The position numbers and the translations under genes are program-made. A DNA stretch of 64,000 bases, from contig CANLKV010000001.1 in assembly GCA_947491755.1 (NCBI GenBank), positions 558,001-622,000 of the forward strand, written 5' to 3'. Source of the DNA: an uncultured Nonlabens sp. (lineage in GTDB: Bacteria > Bacteroidota > Bacteroidia > Flavobacteriales > Flavobacteriaceae). Of this stretch, positions 26,448 to 35,522 are shown in pieces (positions within the stretch are counted from its first letter, which is position 1; every line of letters begins with the position of its first letter). The notes under the pieces were generated by a model, which had not been told where the DNA came from, made no database searches, and saw nothing but the letters and a program-made list of their open reading frames with translations.

Positions 26448-28358
26448 TTAATCTTTGGGTGTTTTAGGAATAATTTGAAACTCTGGACGCTTACCCACGC
26501 TTACCTCACTAGAGCCTAGAACGGTAATCGTGCCCGCTGTAAAATCTTCTTCGTTTGCTTCAAAAATATTGTCTACGTATTTCTGGGGATTGCGATCGAT
26601 ATAAGGGAACCAGGTGCTGTGTATTTGTATCATAATACGGTGGCCTTTTTTGAAGGTGTGCAATATATCCTGCAGAGGGAAATTCACCTCTGTTTTTTTG
26701 CCTTTTTCAAAAGCTTCTGGTTTAGAAAAATCATTACGGAAACGTCCTCTAAACGTTTCTGCTCTTACTAGCTGCTGGTAGCCAGCTAGAGTAACTCCAT
26801 CTGGTGTTTTGGACTCATTTTTCATATCATCTGGATACACATCAATCACTTTAACTATAAAATCTGCATCTGTGATATCCTGTAAAATCACCTCAAGGTT
26901 TGCTTGAATCTCACCGGCTAGCCTGGTGTCTTTTTCTAATGGGTCTGTTTGAAAGGTCAATACATCTGGACGTCTACTGGCATGGCGTTGATCATCTGTC
27001 ATATAGGCTCTAGGTGTAAAGGTGACCGGCGTTATCTCACTGCGGAAGGGTACTGGTTTTGCAGGGTCGCTTATGTAATTAAATTGAGCTTCTTCCTCTT
27101 TCTCTTCGTTAATGGTAAGCTCGCCACCTGCTTTAAACCCAAAAACGATTTGCTCTTGTTCTGGCGGCCATTGATCAAATTGCTCCCATTGCTTTAAACC
27201 AGTGTCAAACATATAAGCCTCTGGTAGCTCTGGGTTTTTTTCTCCTTTCAGGTGGTGCTCAAAAAACGGAGTTTCAATATTTCGTTGATAGAAAGTAGAG
27301 ATGCTATCGCCATATACAATGTGATTGACCATTTGTGTTCCTGGCTCTCGAGCCCAGTTACCGTGACTCCAGGGGCCCATGACTATGGAATTGTTTTTAT
27401 TTTGAGGATTGTTGCGTTCCACATTTTTATAAATTGTGAGCGGGCCATAGAGGTCTTCTGCATCAAACCAGCCACCTACAGTCATGACGGCATGATTTAC
27501 CTCCTGATAATGATTTACAATGGCTCGTTTTTGCCAGAATTCATCATAATTAGGGTGTTCCGTTACTTGTTTCCAGAATTCATTGTCTGGATAAATACGC
27601 TCTGTCACATTTTTAAGCGGTCCTATAGCCATATTATAGGCATAAGAATCGCTAGTGTTTCCCGCCGCACGCATGGCATCCCACTTGTCACTGTACCAGC
27701 TCTCGCTGGTAGGTCCATCCGTCTGGTGACCAAAAACTGGGTAAGCCATTAAATAGCTTTGTAAAGTAGCACCCATATGGTGAAAATCATCAAAGAAAAA
27801 ATCACCTATCGGTGCTTGTGGCGATGATGCCACTAGGGCTGGATGCGCATCTGGTAAAGCAGCTGCCGTGTAAAAACCAGGGTATGAGATACCCCACTGT
27901 CCTACTTTTTTATTGTTGTTTTCTACATTGTTTATAAGCCACTCTATGGTATCATAGGTGTCAGAGCTTTCATCAATAGCGCTTGTATCACTTAGGTCAT
28001 TTCCAGGAATGTTAGGCGTCATATTTGTAAAAGTTCCTTCACTCATCCACCTACCGCGTACATCTTGATAGACAAAAATATACCCATCTTTCATCATGTA
28101 GGGATTAGGCCCCAGGGATCTTTTATACTCATCCTCACCATAAGGCGCTACACTATAGCACGTGCGTTGCATCATTATCGGGTAGTCCTTACTAGTGTCT
28201 TTTGGCGCATAAATTACGGTGTATAGTCTGACCCCATCTCGCATAGGAATGTAAGCGGTGGTTTTAGTATAATTATCTTTTACGTAGTTTGCGGTGGATT
28301 GCGCTTTCGCGAAAGCGAAACTAAAAAAGGCTACCGCTAGAAATAACAGCTTTTTCAT
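26448..28358 (-). CDS. Exported CocE/NonD-family hydrolase (X-Pro dipeptidyl-peptidase-like)
   Basis: A 636-residue serine hydrolase. Its signal peptide ends FAFAKAQ, and that end is encoded by the genome palindrome. The alpha/beta-hydrolase part has the nucleophile elbow GISYPG (about residues 158-163), YIFVYQDVRGRWMSEG before it and GPWSHGNW near 330, which fits the His or nearby loop. The C-terminal jelly-roll domain (about 430-636) is the X-Pro peptidase C-terminal domain of CocE and glutaryl-7-ACA acylases. It probably cleaves esters, amides or dipeptides in the periplasm or outside. It is followed by the exported deformylase homologue. Confidence 0.87.
   Translation of the reverse strand: MKKLLFLAVAFFSFAFAKAQSTANYVKDNYTKTTAYIPMRDGVRLYTVIYAPKDTSKDYPIMMQRTCYSVAPYGEDEYKRSLGPNPYMMKDGYIFVYQDVRGRWMSEGTFTNMTPNIPGNDLSDTSAIDESSDTYDTIEWLINNVENNNKKVGQWGISYPGFYTAAALPDAHPALVASSPQAPIGDFFFDDFHHMGATLQSYLMAYPVFGHQTDGPTSESWYSDKWDAMRAAGNTSDSYAYNMAIGPLKNVTERIYPDNEFWKQVTEHPNYDEFWQKRAIVNHYQEVNHAVMTVGGWFDAEDLYGPLTIYKNVERNNPQNKNNSIVMGPWSHGNWAREPGTQMVNHIVYGDSISTFYQRNIETPFFEHHLKGEKNPELPEAYMFDTGLKQWEQFDQWPPEQEQIVFGFKAGGELTINEEKEEEAQFNYISDPAKPVPFRSEITPVTFTPRAYMTDDQRHASRRPDVLTFQTDPLEKDTRLAGEIQANLEVILQDITDADFIVKVIDVYPDDMKNESKTPDGVTLAGYQQLVRAETFRGRFRNDFSKPEAFEKGKKTEVNFPLQDILHTFKKGHRIMIQIHSTWFPYIDRNPQKYVDNIFEANEEDFTAGTITVLGSSEVSVGKRPEFQIIPKTPKD
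28302..28317. repeat. Dispersed palindrome, exact copy, at a signal-peptide end
   Basis: Exact core inside the hydrolase gene, read on the minus strand as AFAKA directly before Q, the likely signal-peptidase site. Confidence 0.95.
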
Positions 28359-28394
28359 AAGTAATAAGTTATGTTCTAAATATACGGAAGTCCA

Positions 28395-28424
28395 TAAAAA
28401 AAGCGCTCTTTAAATAGAGCGCCT
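28395..28424 (-). terminator. Terminator of the large T9SS protein gene
   Basis: On the minus strand, GGCGCTCT / AGAGCGCT stem with a 6-base loop followed by a run of seven T. Confidence 0.85.
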
Positions 28425-28454
28425 TTCAGGTAGAGTAAATAAAGAGTTGTAATG

Positions 28455-31400
28455 TTATTTTAATACGAGCTTTTTTGTCGCTGTAGTACCATCTGCGGTA
28501 ACCTGTAAAAAATACATACCTGACGCAACGCTTGAAAGATCTATCTTTTGCTGGGTAGCCGTTATTGTTTCAGAATTGTATATGGTTTTTCCAGAAATAT
28601 CGATCACCTTGTAACTGAATTCTTGTGGTTTCTTCCAGTCCAGATAAAACACTCCGCTGGATGGGTTAGGATAAACGTTAAATAATAGGTCTTTCTTAAC
28701 TACTAGATTTGCTGCCTTACCAGCAACGATAACGTTATCTAGCATAACGCCCTCTTGATTGACAGATTGATCAGAGTGAAAAACAAATCTAAAAATGACA
28801 CTTGACTGTCCAGCAAGTTGGTCCAGGCTGGTACGGTATTTTTTCATTTGGGTGTCTGTTCCTGTCCACTGCCCTCCTTTACAATTAAAGCAATTATTAC
28901 CATCATCTGTGGTGTTGCTGTTGTACCAGCTGTCGCTGTTTGCATCACCTAATAGCGTCCAGTCTTTACCCTTATTTATAGAATATTCCACATAAAATAC
29001 ATCCCAGTCTTCTTCAAGGTCGTAAGCCATGTCAAAACTAAAACTTGCCGTGCTCACATCGCTCAGGTCGTAACAACCCGTGTATAAATATGCTAGAGTT
29101 AAGTCCGTATAATTCCCATTAAGGTTTGTAGCATAGACCTTGTTCTTATTACCACTACTTTTTAAGGCAGAGCCATAGGGAATACCTCTCTGCCATAAAA
29201 CAGCGTCGCTTTTATCGTTTTGGGTAACGAGGGCCTGCTGTTCAAAATCATAGATCTCATTAATTTGAGCGCTACTGTTTTGCATCAATTGGAGGCTTTT
29301 AAAATTATTGCTCAAAAATTGATCATGGGTTGTAGATACTTCAAATCTCATGCGATAAGAACCAGGCTCTAGATCAAGGTCATCAAGCTTTACGATAGCC
29401 TTATCGCCTGCTGGGATGGTAAGATTAATTAGTTTTTCTGGTTGATTGATACCGTTAATACTATAGTGTACTGTAGTCTGTGAGATACTGTTTTTACCTT
29501 TGTTTTCAAGAAGCATTTCAACAGACTGACCACCACAGTCAATAGTGCCGCCAGTGACGCTCGCGCTTGTTAAGCTCAGGTCATAATCAGGTTGTACGAT
29601 ACTTATTTTGGTTTGCCATACCCCACGACCGTAGGTCCCAGCGGTCATTATTTGATCATTTACGTTGATTTCAATATCCCGCACGTTTACATTGGGCAGG
29701 TTTTTTGAAAATGAAACCCATCGTTGTGATGTGTCTACATATTTGAAAATACCTACGGTAGTTCCTACAAAGAGTGCATTGTCTGCACTACCAGGTAAAT
29801 GGGCAAGTGTATTTTTACCCAGATTGGGTAAATTATGGGTTATATCAACAAATGTATTGCCCTTGTCATTGCTCTGGAACACCTTACCATGTGCTGCTGC
29901 GGTAGACAGGTAAATAATATTATTGTTATTATTATTTACTTCAATAGCAGTTATTTCATTAGGTAATTCATGTATCCAGGTAAAGGAGACTCCAGCGTCA
30001 TTGCTCCTATATAGCTGTTCATCCACAGCGACATATATGATGTTTTCATTAATAGGGTCAATTTCTAGAACATCAATATTTCCTGAAAAATTAGGCGATA
30101 CGGCAACAAATTTTTCACCTTGTACTTTATATAGTCTGTTGTACCCAGCATATATGGTTCCCTCACTATTTGTTTTAAGCGGTGTAATCCAATTCCCTTT
30201 TGAAGGACCATCTATCGTAGTGGTGACTGCCCCTAGCTCATCTGCAATAAAAAGACTACCGCCAAATTGAGTAAAACTATACCGCTTGTTAGAATCTGTG
30301 GGATCAATACCTGCATCCATGCCGTCAGCCCCATGAAAGTTTTTCCAGACATTACCGCTGCGAGTGTAGCCACCATTGTCTTGTAGGCCACCTGCGATGT
30401 TACTGCTTGATTTAGACCCGACTGCAATACGATAAAATTGTCCTATTTGAAGGCCACTAGTTAAATCTGTAAAACTGGTTGCTTGATTTGCGCTTCTATA
30501 AATACCACCATCACTGGCCACAAAGAGCTCTTGGTTAAATTCTCTTATTTGATGGATGTCCGCATGAGTATAAGTAGGTGATTCTGGGTTATTCCAGCTG
30601 TTTACAGGCTGGAAGGTTTTTCCAGCGTCAGTTGATTTCCAGATATTGAGAGCGCCTGTATAAATAATGTCTGCATTAGTTTGAGATACCTCTAGCGCAA
30701 GATTATACCACGCTTGGTTATTTTCTATAATATCAACGCCTTGATCCATTCGTTCAAATGTGGTTCCTGCATCATGCGATAGAAACACACCCAGCAGCTT
30801 CTGGCCCATACCTACGGCAAGTATATATACTCGTTGAGCATCTGCAGCTGTGACACCTAGGACCATTCTAGAAATGCCACTAGGTATTCCTGCTCTTACT
30901 TGCGTAAAAGACTGGCCAGCATCTTTTGAAATGAAAAAACCCGAATCAGTGGCTAGATAAATCGTGTTAGGGTTTCCTGGCTGTAGTTTTATATCTTTCA
31001 CATTACCATTAAAGGTACGGTCAACGGTAAGTCCAGCGTTAATTGACTTGTAAAAACCTTTATTAGAAGAAACGAAAATGATATTACTATTATCAGGATG
31101 TATGTAGACCTCGCTAATATTTGCATCTGGTGTGGTGAACGATAGTCCTGTAGGGTTAAAGCTAGCACCACCGTCTGTTGACTTTAACAACCCTATACTG
31201 GATGTGTCTCCAGCATCGTCGTCTCCTGTGCCTATATATATGGTATCAGAGTGGTTTTGATCTATAGCAATTGCACTAACCCCTATTTGAGCGAGAAAAT
31301 CAGTAAGTGGAGTCCACTGTTGGCCAGCATTGGTTGATTTCCACAATCCACCAGATGGTGCGCCTACATAATACGTATCAGCATCATTAGGATCTACCGC

Positions 31401-31799
31401 GATGGCATTGATCCTTCCTTGACCAGGCGACCAGGAAGCCGTATTTTTAAAAGTAAACGGCCCTACCGGGTTCCACAACTCATCATGTATTGCACCAGAC
31501 TTTGCAAAATTGAAACGTTGTAATTCCAGATCAACTTCGGCACTACTTTGTATGGTACCATCAGGTTTTACATAAGGCTTTGAACGCTCCAACCATCTTA
31601 AAAAAGGTTTGTAACCACTACCCTTGGTTGACTTGTCATGAGCGTCCCAGTATTTTTCTCCTGCTTCTTTAATTTGGTCATAAGTAAGTTGACCGGTACT
31701 TTTACTAGGAACAACATCATTCATCCACGGTGCATCGGTACCCAACTGCGCCGTCACAGTTGCACTAATAAAAATTGTAAAGAATATGAAATACTTCAT
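28455..31799 (-). CDS. Large secreted BNR/Asp-box repeat protein with T9SS sorting domain
   Basis: A 1114-residue secreted protein. The signal peptide is residues 1-17 (SATVTAQ). Residues about 100-745 hold many repeats of the sortilin/VPS10-like beta-propeller type, recognised by recurring S.D.G..F or S.NAG..W Asp-box units, such as LWKSTNAGQQW and LLKSTDGGASF. A CARDB-like segment follows (about 750-850), then a MAM-like domain (about 870-1030). The last 75 residues are a type A T9SS tail starting FNVYPNPSSGVFYL and ending TKKLVLK, so the protein crosses the outer membrane by type IX secretion. No catalytic residues can be assigned. Confidence 0.87.
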   Translation of the reverse strand: MKYFIFFTIFISATVTAQLGTDAPWMNDVVPSKSTGQLTYDQIKEAGEKYWDAHDKSTKGSGYKPFLRWLERSKPYVKPDGTIQSSAEVDLELQRFNFAKSGAIHDELWNPVGPFTFKNTASWSPGQGRINAIAVDPNDADTYYVGAPSGGLWKSTNAGQQWTPLTDFLAQIGVSAIAIDQNHSDTIYIGTGDDDAGDTSSIGLLKSTDGGASFNPTGLSFTTPDANISEVYIHPDNSNIIFVSSNKGFYKSINAGLTVDRTFNGNVKDIKLQPGNPNTIYLATDSGFFISKDAGQSFTQVRAGIPSGISRMVLGVTAADAQRVYILAVGMGQKLLGVFLSHDAGTTFERMDQGVDIIENNQAWYNLALEVSQTNADIIYTGALNIWKSTDAGKTFQPVNSWNNPESPTYTHADIHQIREFNQELFVASDGGIYRSANQATSFTDLTSGLQIGQFYRIAVGSKSSSNIAGGLQDNGGYTRSGNVWKNFHGADGMDAGIDPTDSNKRYSFTQFGGSLFIADELGAVTTTIDGPSKGNWITPLKTNSEGTIYAGYNRLYKVQGEKFVAVSPNFSGNIDVLEIDPINENIIYVAVDEQLYRSNDAGVSFTWIHELPNEITAIEVNNNNNNIIYLSTAAAHGKVFQSNDKGNTFVDITHNLPNLGKNTLAHLPGSADNALFVGTTVGIFKYVDTSQRWVSFSKNLPNVNVRDIEINVNDQIMTAGTYGRGVWQTKISIVQPDYDLSLTSASVTGGTIDCGGQSVEMLLENKGKNSISQTTVHYSINGINQPEKLINLTIPAGDKAIVKLDDLDLEPGSYRMRFEVSTTHDQFLSNNFKSLQLMQNSSAQINEIYDFEQQALVTQNDKSDAVLWQRGIPYGSALKSSGNKNKVYATNLNGNYTDLTLAYLYTGCYDLSDVSTASFSFDMAYDLEEDWDVFYVEYSINKGKDWTLLGDANSDSWYNSNTTDDGNNCFNCKGGQWTGTDTQMKKYRTSLDQLAGQSSVIFRFVFHSDQSVNQEGVMLDNVIVAGKAANLVVKKDLLFNVYPNPSSGVFYLDWKKPQEFSYKVIDISGKTIYNSETITATQQKIDLSSVASGMYFLQVTADGTTATKKLVLK

Positions 31800-32063
31800 A
31801 ATTTGGGTTCAAATACACTAGCAATATACTGGTGTTGAACGACCTAAATCAAAGTATTCTTTTGCCGGTCATCTTATAGGATGAAGTAGAGCGATACCCG
31901 ATCAAATACAACAGTACATTACCGTTAATCGGGTGTTTTAGGAGTTAAATTGTGTTAAAAAAAGTACTGAACCTTTTTTAAAAGATCCTCAATTGCAGTA
32001 CTAGCCGCATTTTTCAAGATGTATTATTGTAAAAACCACGTATCGGTGAACAGCCTATCAATA

Positions 32064-32555
32064 TCACTGGGAACGTAAAACCTCTATATAATCATCATCC
32101 CATTCTTTTTTCAAATCAGTTAAAGAGCTTACGTATTCATTAGGTACTGCTATAGAGAGCACATAGTGGGCAATACGCGGTTGATTATTTTCTATAACGA
32201 TCACGCCACTACCACGGCAAATCCCCATTTGAGTACTCAACAATTCATCAAAATACACCGTATTATTATTGTAGTACACATGACGTTCTAGCGGTGTAAA
32301 CGACCATGCTTTGCCAGCATCAAAATAGGGTTTTGCAAATGCTTTAAACTCTTCGATAGGCCAATTCTCTGTAGCGTCAGTGCCTATAAAAACAGCATCA
32401 GTCGACATTAAGTTAAAATAAGTGGCGAAGTCTGCATTTGCGGCAGCCTCATGCCAGTTGTTGATTAAATCTTCAATCTGCTTTTGCGGGACCTTTTGGT
32501 AAGAAGAGCAACTACCAAGTGTTAGGCAGATGCAGATGATGTATACAATTCTCAT
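32064..32555 (-). CDS. SnoaL/NTF2-like lipoprotein
   Basis: A 163-residue lipoprotein with lipobox LGSC (Cys16). The mature part looks like the SnoaL_3/DUF4440 NTF2-like fold: an N-terminal helix pair IEDLINNWHEAAANADFATYFNLM, then DAVFIGTD and WPIEEFKAFAKPYFD, followed by beta strands. Such proteins are small cone-shaped folds that bind hydrophobic ligands or act as isomerases, and often have no known activity. It is transcribed away from tag. The 264 bases before it (31800-32063) hold no gene that I can see. Confidence 0.8.
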   Translation of the reverse strand: MRIVYIICICLTLGSCSSYQKVPQKQIEDLINNWHEAAANADFATYFNLMSTDAVFIGTDATENWPIEEFKAFAKPYFDAGKAWSFTPLERHVYYNNNTVYFDELLSTQMGICRGSGVIVIENNQPRIAHYVLSIAVPNEYVSSLTDLKKEWDDDYIEVLRSQ

Positions 32556-32601
32556 AGAAACATATTTAGTAGTTCAAGATAAATAAACATACCTTCATGA
32601 C

Positions 32602-33177
32602 ATGAAAAGTGATCGAGTTAAAAATAGGTGCAAGTGGTGTCTGGGCGATCCTATATATGAAAAATATCACGATCAAGAGTGGGGCGTTCCAGTAATGACA
32701 GACAACCTGTTATTTGAATATTTAATTCTAGAGACCATGCAGGCAGGACTCAGCTGGATTACCATACTTAAAAAGCGAGAGAATTACAGGCAAGCTTTGG
32801 ACAATTTTAATATTCAGAAAATTGCTGACTATGATGCGGTAAAGAAAGAGCAGCTGCTACATAATGCAGGTATCATCAGACATCGCTTAAAAATCAACTC
32901 TATCGTTACAAATGCACAGGCGTTTATAAACGTTCAAAACGAGCACGGCAGTTTTTCTAGATTTATTTGGTCTTTTGTGGACCACCAGCCGTTGATCAAC
33001 TCATGGAATGACGCTCAGGAAGTACCATCAAAAACCCTTCTTTCGGATCGTATTGCTAAGGAATTAAAGCAGCTAGGCTTTAAATTTGTAGGAAGTACTG
33101 TCGTTTATGCTTTCATGCAAGCCACAGGTATGGTAAATGATCATTTGACAAGTTGTTATCGATATGATGAGGTGTAG
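32602..33177 (+). CDS. tag: DNA-3-methyladenine glycosylase I
   Basis: A 191-residue repair enzyme that removes 3-methyladenine from DNA. The zinc site typical of Tag is visible: Cys10 in RCKWC, His23 in KYHDQEWG, and His and Cys near the C-terminus in VNDHLTSCYRY. The block LFEYLILETMQAGLSWITILKKRENY, with the catalytic-pocket Glu and Trp, is also present. Length matches E. coli Tag. The last 14 bases overlap the next gene. Confidence 0.95.
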   Translation: MKSDRVKNRCKWCLGDPIYEKYHDQEWGVPVMTDNLLFEYLILETMQAGLSWITILKKRENYRQALDNFNIQKIADYDAVKKEQLLHNAGIIRHRLKINSIVTNAQAFINVQNEHGSFSRFIWSFVDHQPLINSWNDAQEVPSKTLLSDRIAKELKQLGFKFVGSTVVYAFMQATGMVNDHLTSCYRYDEV

Positions 33178-33748
33178 TTTTTATGTTTTGGTATTACTCG
33201 CTTTCGCGAAAGCGGACTACCTCACAGCGCAATCAACTGGCATTAAACAAGAGAAGGAGCAACAGATATCTGTGCAAGAATTTCCGGCCACTGCGCTGCA
33301 AATTGTGGAAACCATGACAGCCGTAAAACGCGCCAAATTATTCAAGGAATTTGATGGTGAAAACACCAGTTATGAAGCAAAATTTAGGAAATCTGGCCGT
33401 AATTTTAGCATGGAGTTTTCTCCTGATGGTAGCTTGCAAGACCTGGAAGTAGAGTCAAATCGGAAGGATTTGAATAGACCGTTATGGAAAAAAATAAAAG
33501 CTATTCTTACCCAGACGGAAAAGCGCTGGCGTGTGGAGAAAATACAATTGCAATACCTTCCTGATCCCACAGAAATAGAAACATTGAAGCAAAAAGTTAC
33601 CGATAAAAATTACGATCGTATAGAAATGATCGTTGCTTTTAAAACGAATAAAAAAATATACCGCAAAGAGATCCTTTTCAATGCTCAAGGTATAAAAATC
33701 AAAGAACGAGAAGTCAATCGCAACGCTTATGATTTCTTACTTTTTTAG
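33164..33748 (+). CDS. Exported protein of unknown function (PepSY-like)
   Basis: A 194-residue exported protein. The N-terminal signal (about 1-18) ends LAFAKAD and is encoded by an exact palindrome copy; an alternative cleavage after LTAQ is also possible. The mature part has two copies of a short alpha/beta pattern, with SYEAKFRKSGRNFSMEFSPDGSLQDLEVE as the clearest strand-turn-strand unit, as in the BLIP/PepSY-like family. Its start overlaps tag by 14 bases, and its stop lies just inside the next gene, which encodes another exported protein. The three genes are probably co-transcribed. Confidence 0.65.
   Translation: MMRCSFYVLVLLAFAKADYLTAQSTGIKQEKEQQISVQEFPATALQIVETMTAVKRAKLFKEFDGENTSYEAKFRKSGRNFSMEFSPDGSLQDLEVESNRKDLNRPLWKKIKAILTQTEKRWRVEKIQLQYLPDPTEIETLKQKVTDKNYDRIEMIVAFKTNKKIYRKEILFNAQGIKIKEREVNRNAYDFLLF
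33199..33214. repeat. Dispersed palindrome, exact copy, at a signal-peptide end
   Basis: Exact core read in frame as AFAKA followed by D in the exported PepSY-like protein. Confidence 0.95.
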
Positions 33749-34391
33749 ACTGTTTTTTTTGCTCCTACCAGTAGTGGCAGTGAGTCAAGTTACAGATCAA
33801 GTAGTTGCTCAACCTGCTTTGAACATTTCTTGGAAAACAGAGAACCGTTGGAGTTTTAACACAACACTCGCACAACGTACACAAGTGGCAAATGGGGTGG
33901 ATGGGTTGCATATTCAACTGGCGCAGTTTGCTCAATACGAGATAGGTTTTTATTCTAGTGTAGGAATAGGAATTATGTATCGAGAGCTATTTGATGAGCA
34001 ATCACCAGAAGAATTGCGCATTACAGAGCAATTTGTACACGCACGCAGCTACAATAAATTAAAAATTGCTCACCGTTTGCGATGGGATCAACGATTGCGT
34101 GATGGGCGCTCTATAACACATCGCTGGCGCTATAGACTTTCTAGTTCTATCCCATTGTCTGGGAATAATGTGGATGTGTCAGAATTTTATGCCACTGGTA
34201 GTGTCGAGACCTTATTTATAGCAGAATCTAATCGCAGACCAGAGTATGACCAGCGGGTTGAAATAGGATTGGGTCGTCAATTGCGTCCAGGATATAAGCT
34301 ACAACTCACTACAGAGTATCGCTGGGAATCATTCAACCTAGACCCTAATAGGCGCTTGTTTTTCTACCTGTCTTTGTATGCACAACTATAG
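33729..34391 (+). CDS. DUF2490 family outer-membrane barrel protein
   Basis: A 220-residue exported protein with signal peptide ending VAVSQ (residue 20). The remaining sequence is made of amphipathic strands such as WKTENRWSFNTTLAQRTQV and HRWRYRLSSSIPL, ending in the aromatic-alternating strand RRLFFYLSLYAQL, as in outer-membrane barrels. I recognise the DUF2490 pattern. Function is unknown. Its start overlaps the preceding gene by 20 bases, and its 3' end overlaps aat convergently by six bases. Confidence 0.75.
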   Translation: MISYFFRLFFLLLPVVAVSQVTDQVVAQPALNISWKTENRWSFNTTLAQRTQVANGVDGLHIQLAQFAQYEIGFYSSVGIGIMYRELFDEQSPEELRITEQFVHARSYNKLKIAHRLRWDQRLRDGRSITHRWRYRLSSSIPLSGNNVDVSEFYATGSVETLFIAESNRRPEYDQRVEIGLGRQLRPGYKLQLTTEYRWESFNLDPNRRLFFYLSLYAQL

Positions 34392-35030
34392 GTAACTTAA
34401 AAAAACCTCACGGTCTATTTCTACCGCTCCTAAGCTTGCAAGATGGTCGTTGTACAGCTGGGCATCTATAAGGGAATAGCCCTGGCCTTGTAGACGCTCT
34501 ACAAGATGCCATAGTGCTATTTTACTAGCATCAGTACGTATAGAGAACATACTTTCCCCACAAAATACTCCCTTATCATTGAGGTCAACGCCGTAAAGTC
34601 CACCTACCAGCATACCCTCTTTAAAAACCTCAATACTTTTTGCGATACCTATTTTGTGCAAAGCAGTATAGGCTGTTACCAGCTCTTCATTAATCCAGGT
34701 ACCTTGCTGCTGGGCACGTGGTACATTCATACAAGAGCGCATCACTTTTTCAAAACAGGTGTTTTCCTTAACGATATATCCACGGTTGCGCTTACTTTGC
34801 CGCAAAGATTTAGAGATTTTCAAAGGTGATGGTTGTTGTAGGTCAAACACCATACGTGGGTCTGGTGACCACCAGCAGATAGGGTCGCCATCGTTGTACC
34901 AGGGAAATATTCCAGAATTGTAGGCTAATAACAAGCGCTCTGTAGAAAGATCGCCACCTATGGCAAGCAGTCCGTGATGATCTGCCTGGCTGGGATCAGG
35001 AAACTCTAATTGTTGAGAAAGTATATGCAT
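34386..35030 (-). CDS. aat: Leucyl/phenylalanyl-tRNA--protein transferase
   Basis: A 214-residue enzyme that adds Leu or Phe from aminoacyl-tRNA to proteins with N-terminal Lys or Arg, feeding the ClpS/ClpAP N-end rule pathway. The family blocks FPWYNDGDPICWWSPDPRMVF (about residues 42-62), GVDLNDKGVFCGESMF (about 153-168) and LIDAQLYNDHLASLGAVEI (about 191-209) are present. Length is normal. It lies downstream of the DUF3127 gene across a strong stem-loop. Confidence 0.93.
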   Translation of the reverse strand: MHILSQQLEFPDPSQADHHGLLAIGGDLSTERLLLAYNSGIFPWYNDGDPICWWSPDPRMVFDLQQPSPLKISKSLRQSKRNRGYIVKENTCFEKVMRSCMNVPRAQQQGTWINEELVTAYTALHKIGIAKSIEVFKEGMLVGGLYGVDLNDKGVFCGESMFSIRTDASKIALWHLVERLQGQGYSLIDAQLYNDHLASLGAVEIDREVFLSYL

Positions 35031-35053
35031 AGAGTTATGACAATCTTAATCAT

Positions 35054-35127
35054 AAAAAAGCCCAACTTTTAATTATCCTAGAGGTGTCGCTACTGTGCGA
35101 CTTACTTAACAGATTTAAAAGTTGAGC
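35054..35127 (-). terminator. Large nested stem-loop terminator after the DUF3127 gene
   Basis: Outer arms of 12-13 bases (CAACTTTTAA / TTAAAAGTTG) enclose a smaller GTCGC / GCGAC hairpin. A T run follows on the minus strand. It is larger than the other terminators in the window. Confidence 0.75.
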
Positions 35128-35148
35128 AATATAAATGTTACAACAATT

Positions 35149-35520
35149 CTAGAAAGGAAGATCGTCGTGATCTTCATCATTAGAATTTGAGATAGGCTCA
35201 TACTCATCAAAAGGAGGAACCTCGCCAGCGGCAGGCGCTGCACTGTTTAATTTTTCGATTCTCCATCCAGCGATAGAGTTAAAATATTTAGTCTCACCTT
35301 GAGGGCTTTGCCATTCTCTACCGCGCAAATTGATACCTATCTTAACAGGCTCTCCCACTTGAAAAGAGTCCAGCAAACTGGTTTTATCTTGAACGAATTC
35401 AATCATTAAGTGTTGTGGATATTGCTCTTCAGTAGTTACTACTAGTTCTCTTTTTTGAAAACCATTAGACCCGTAAGACTTTGTTTCTCCTATTAGTTTA
35501 ATTTTTCCTTGAACTTCCAT
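35149..35520 (-). CDS. DUF3127 protein with SSB-like acidic tail
   Basis: A 123-residue protein starting MEVQGKIKLIGE, which matches DUF3127 better than the upstream in-frame Met. The first 90 residues look like an OB-fold-type beta barrel (EVQGKIKLIGETKSYG, FQKRELVVTT, INLRGREW). The tail from about residue 100 is Pro/Asp-rich and ends DDLPF, very like the DDDIPF tip of single-stranded DNA-binding proteins. A nucleic-acid or SSB-partner-binding role is an inference. Its start lies just after the flavin reductase stop. Confidence 0.8.
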   Translation of the reverse strand: MEVQGKIKLIGETKSYGSNGFQKRELVVTTEEQYPQHLMIEFVQDKTSLLDSFQVGEPVKIGINLRGREWQSPQGETKYFNSIAGWRIEKLNSAAPAAGEVPPFDEYEPISNSNDEDHDDLPF

Positions 35521-35522
35521 AA

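Noticed and set aside
31870..31935. ACCCGAT / ATCGGGT inverted repeat upstream of the T9SS protein gene as a terminator or riboswitch
   Set aside because: The stem is short, the loop is about 25 bases or more, and no gene ends there on the plus strand.
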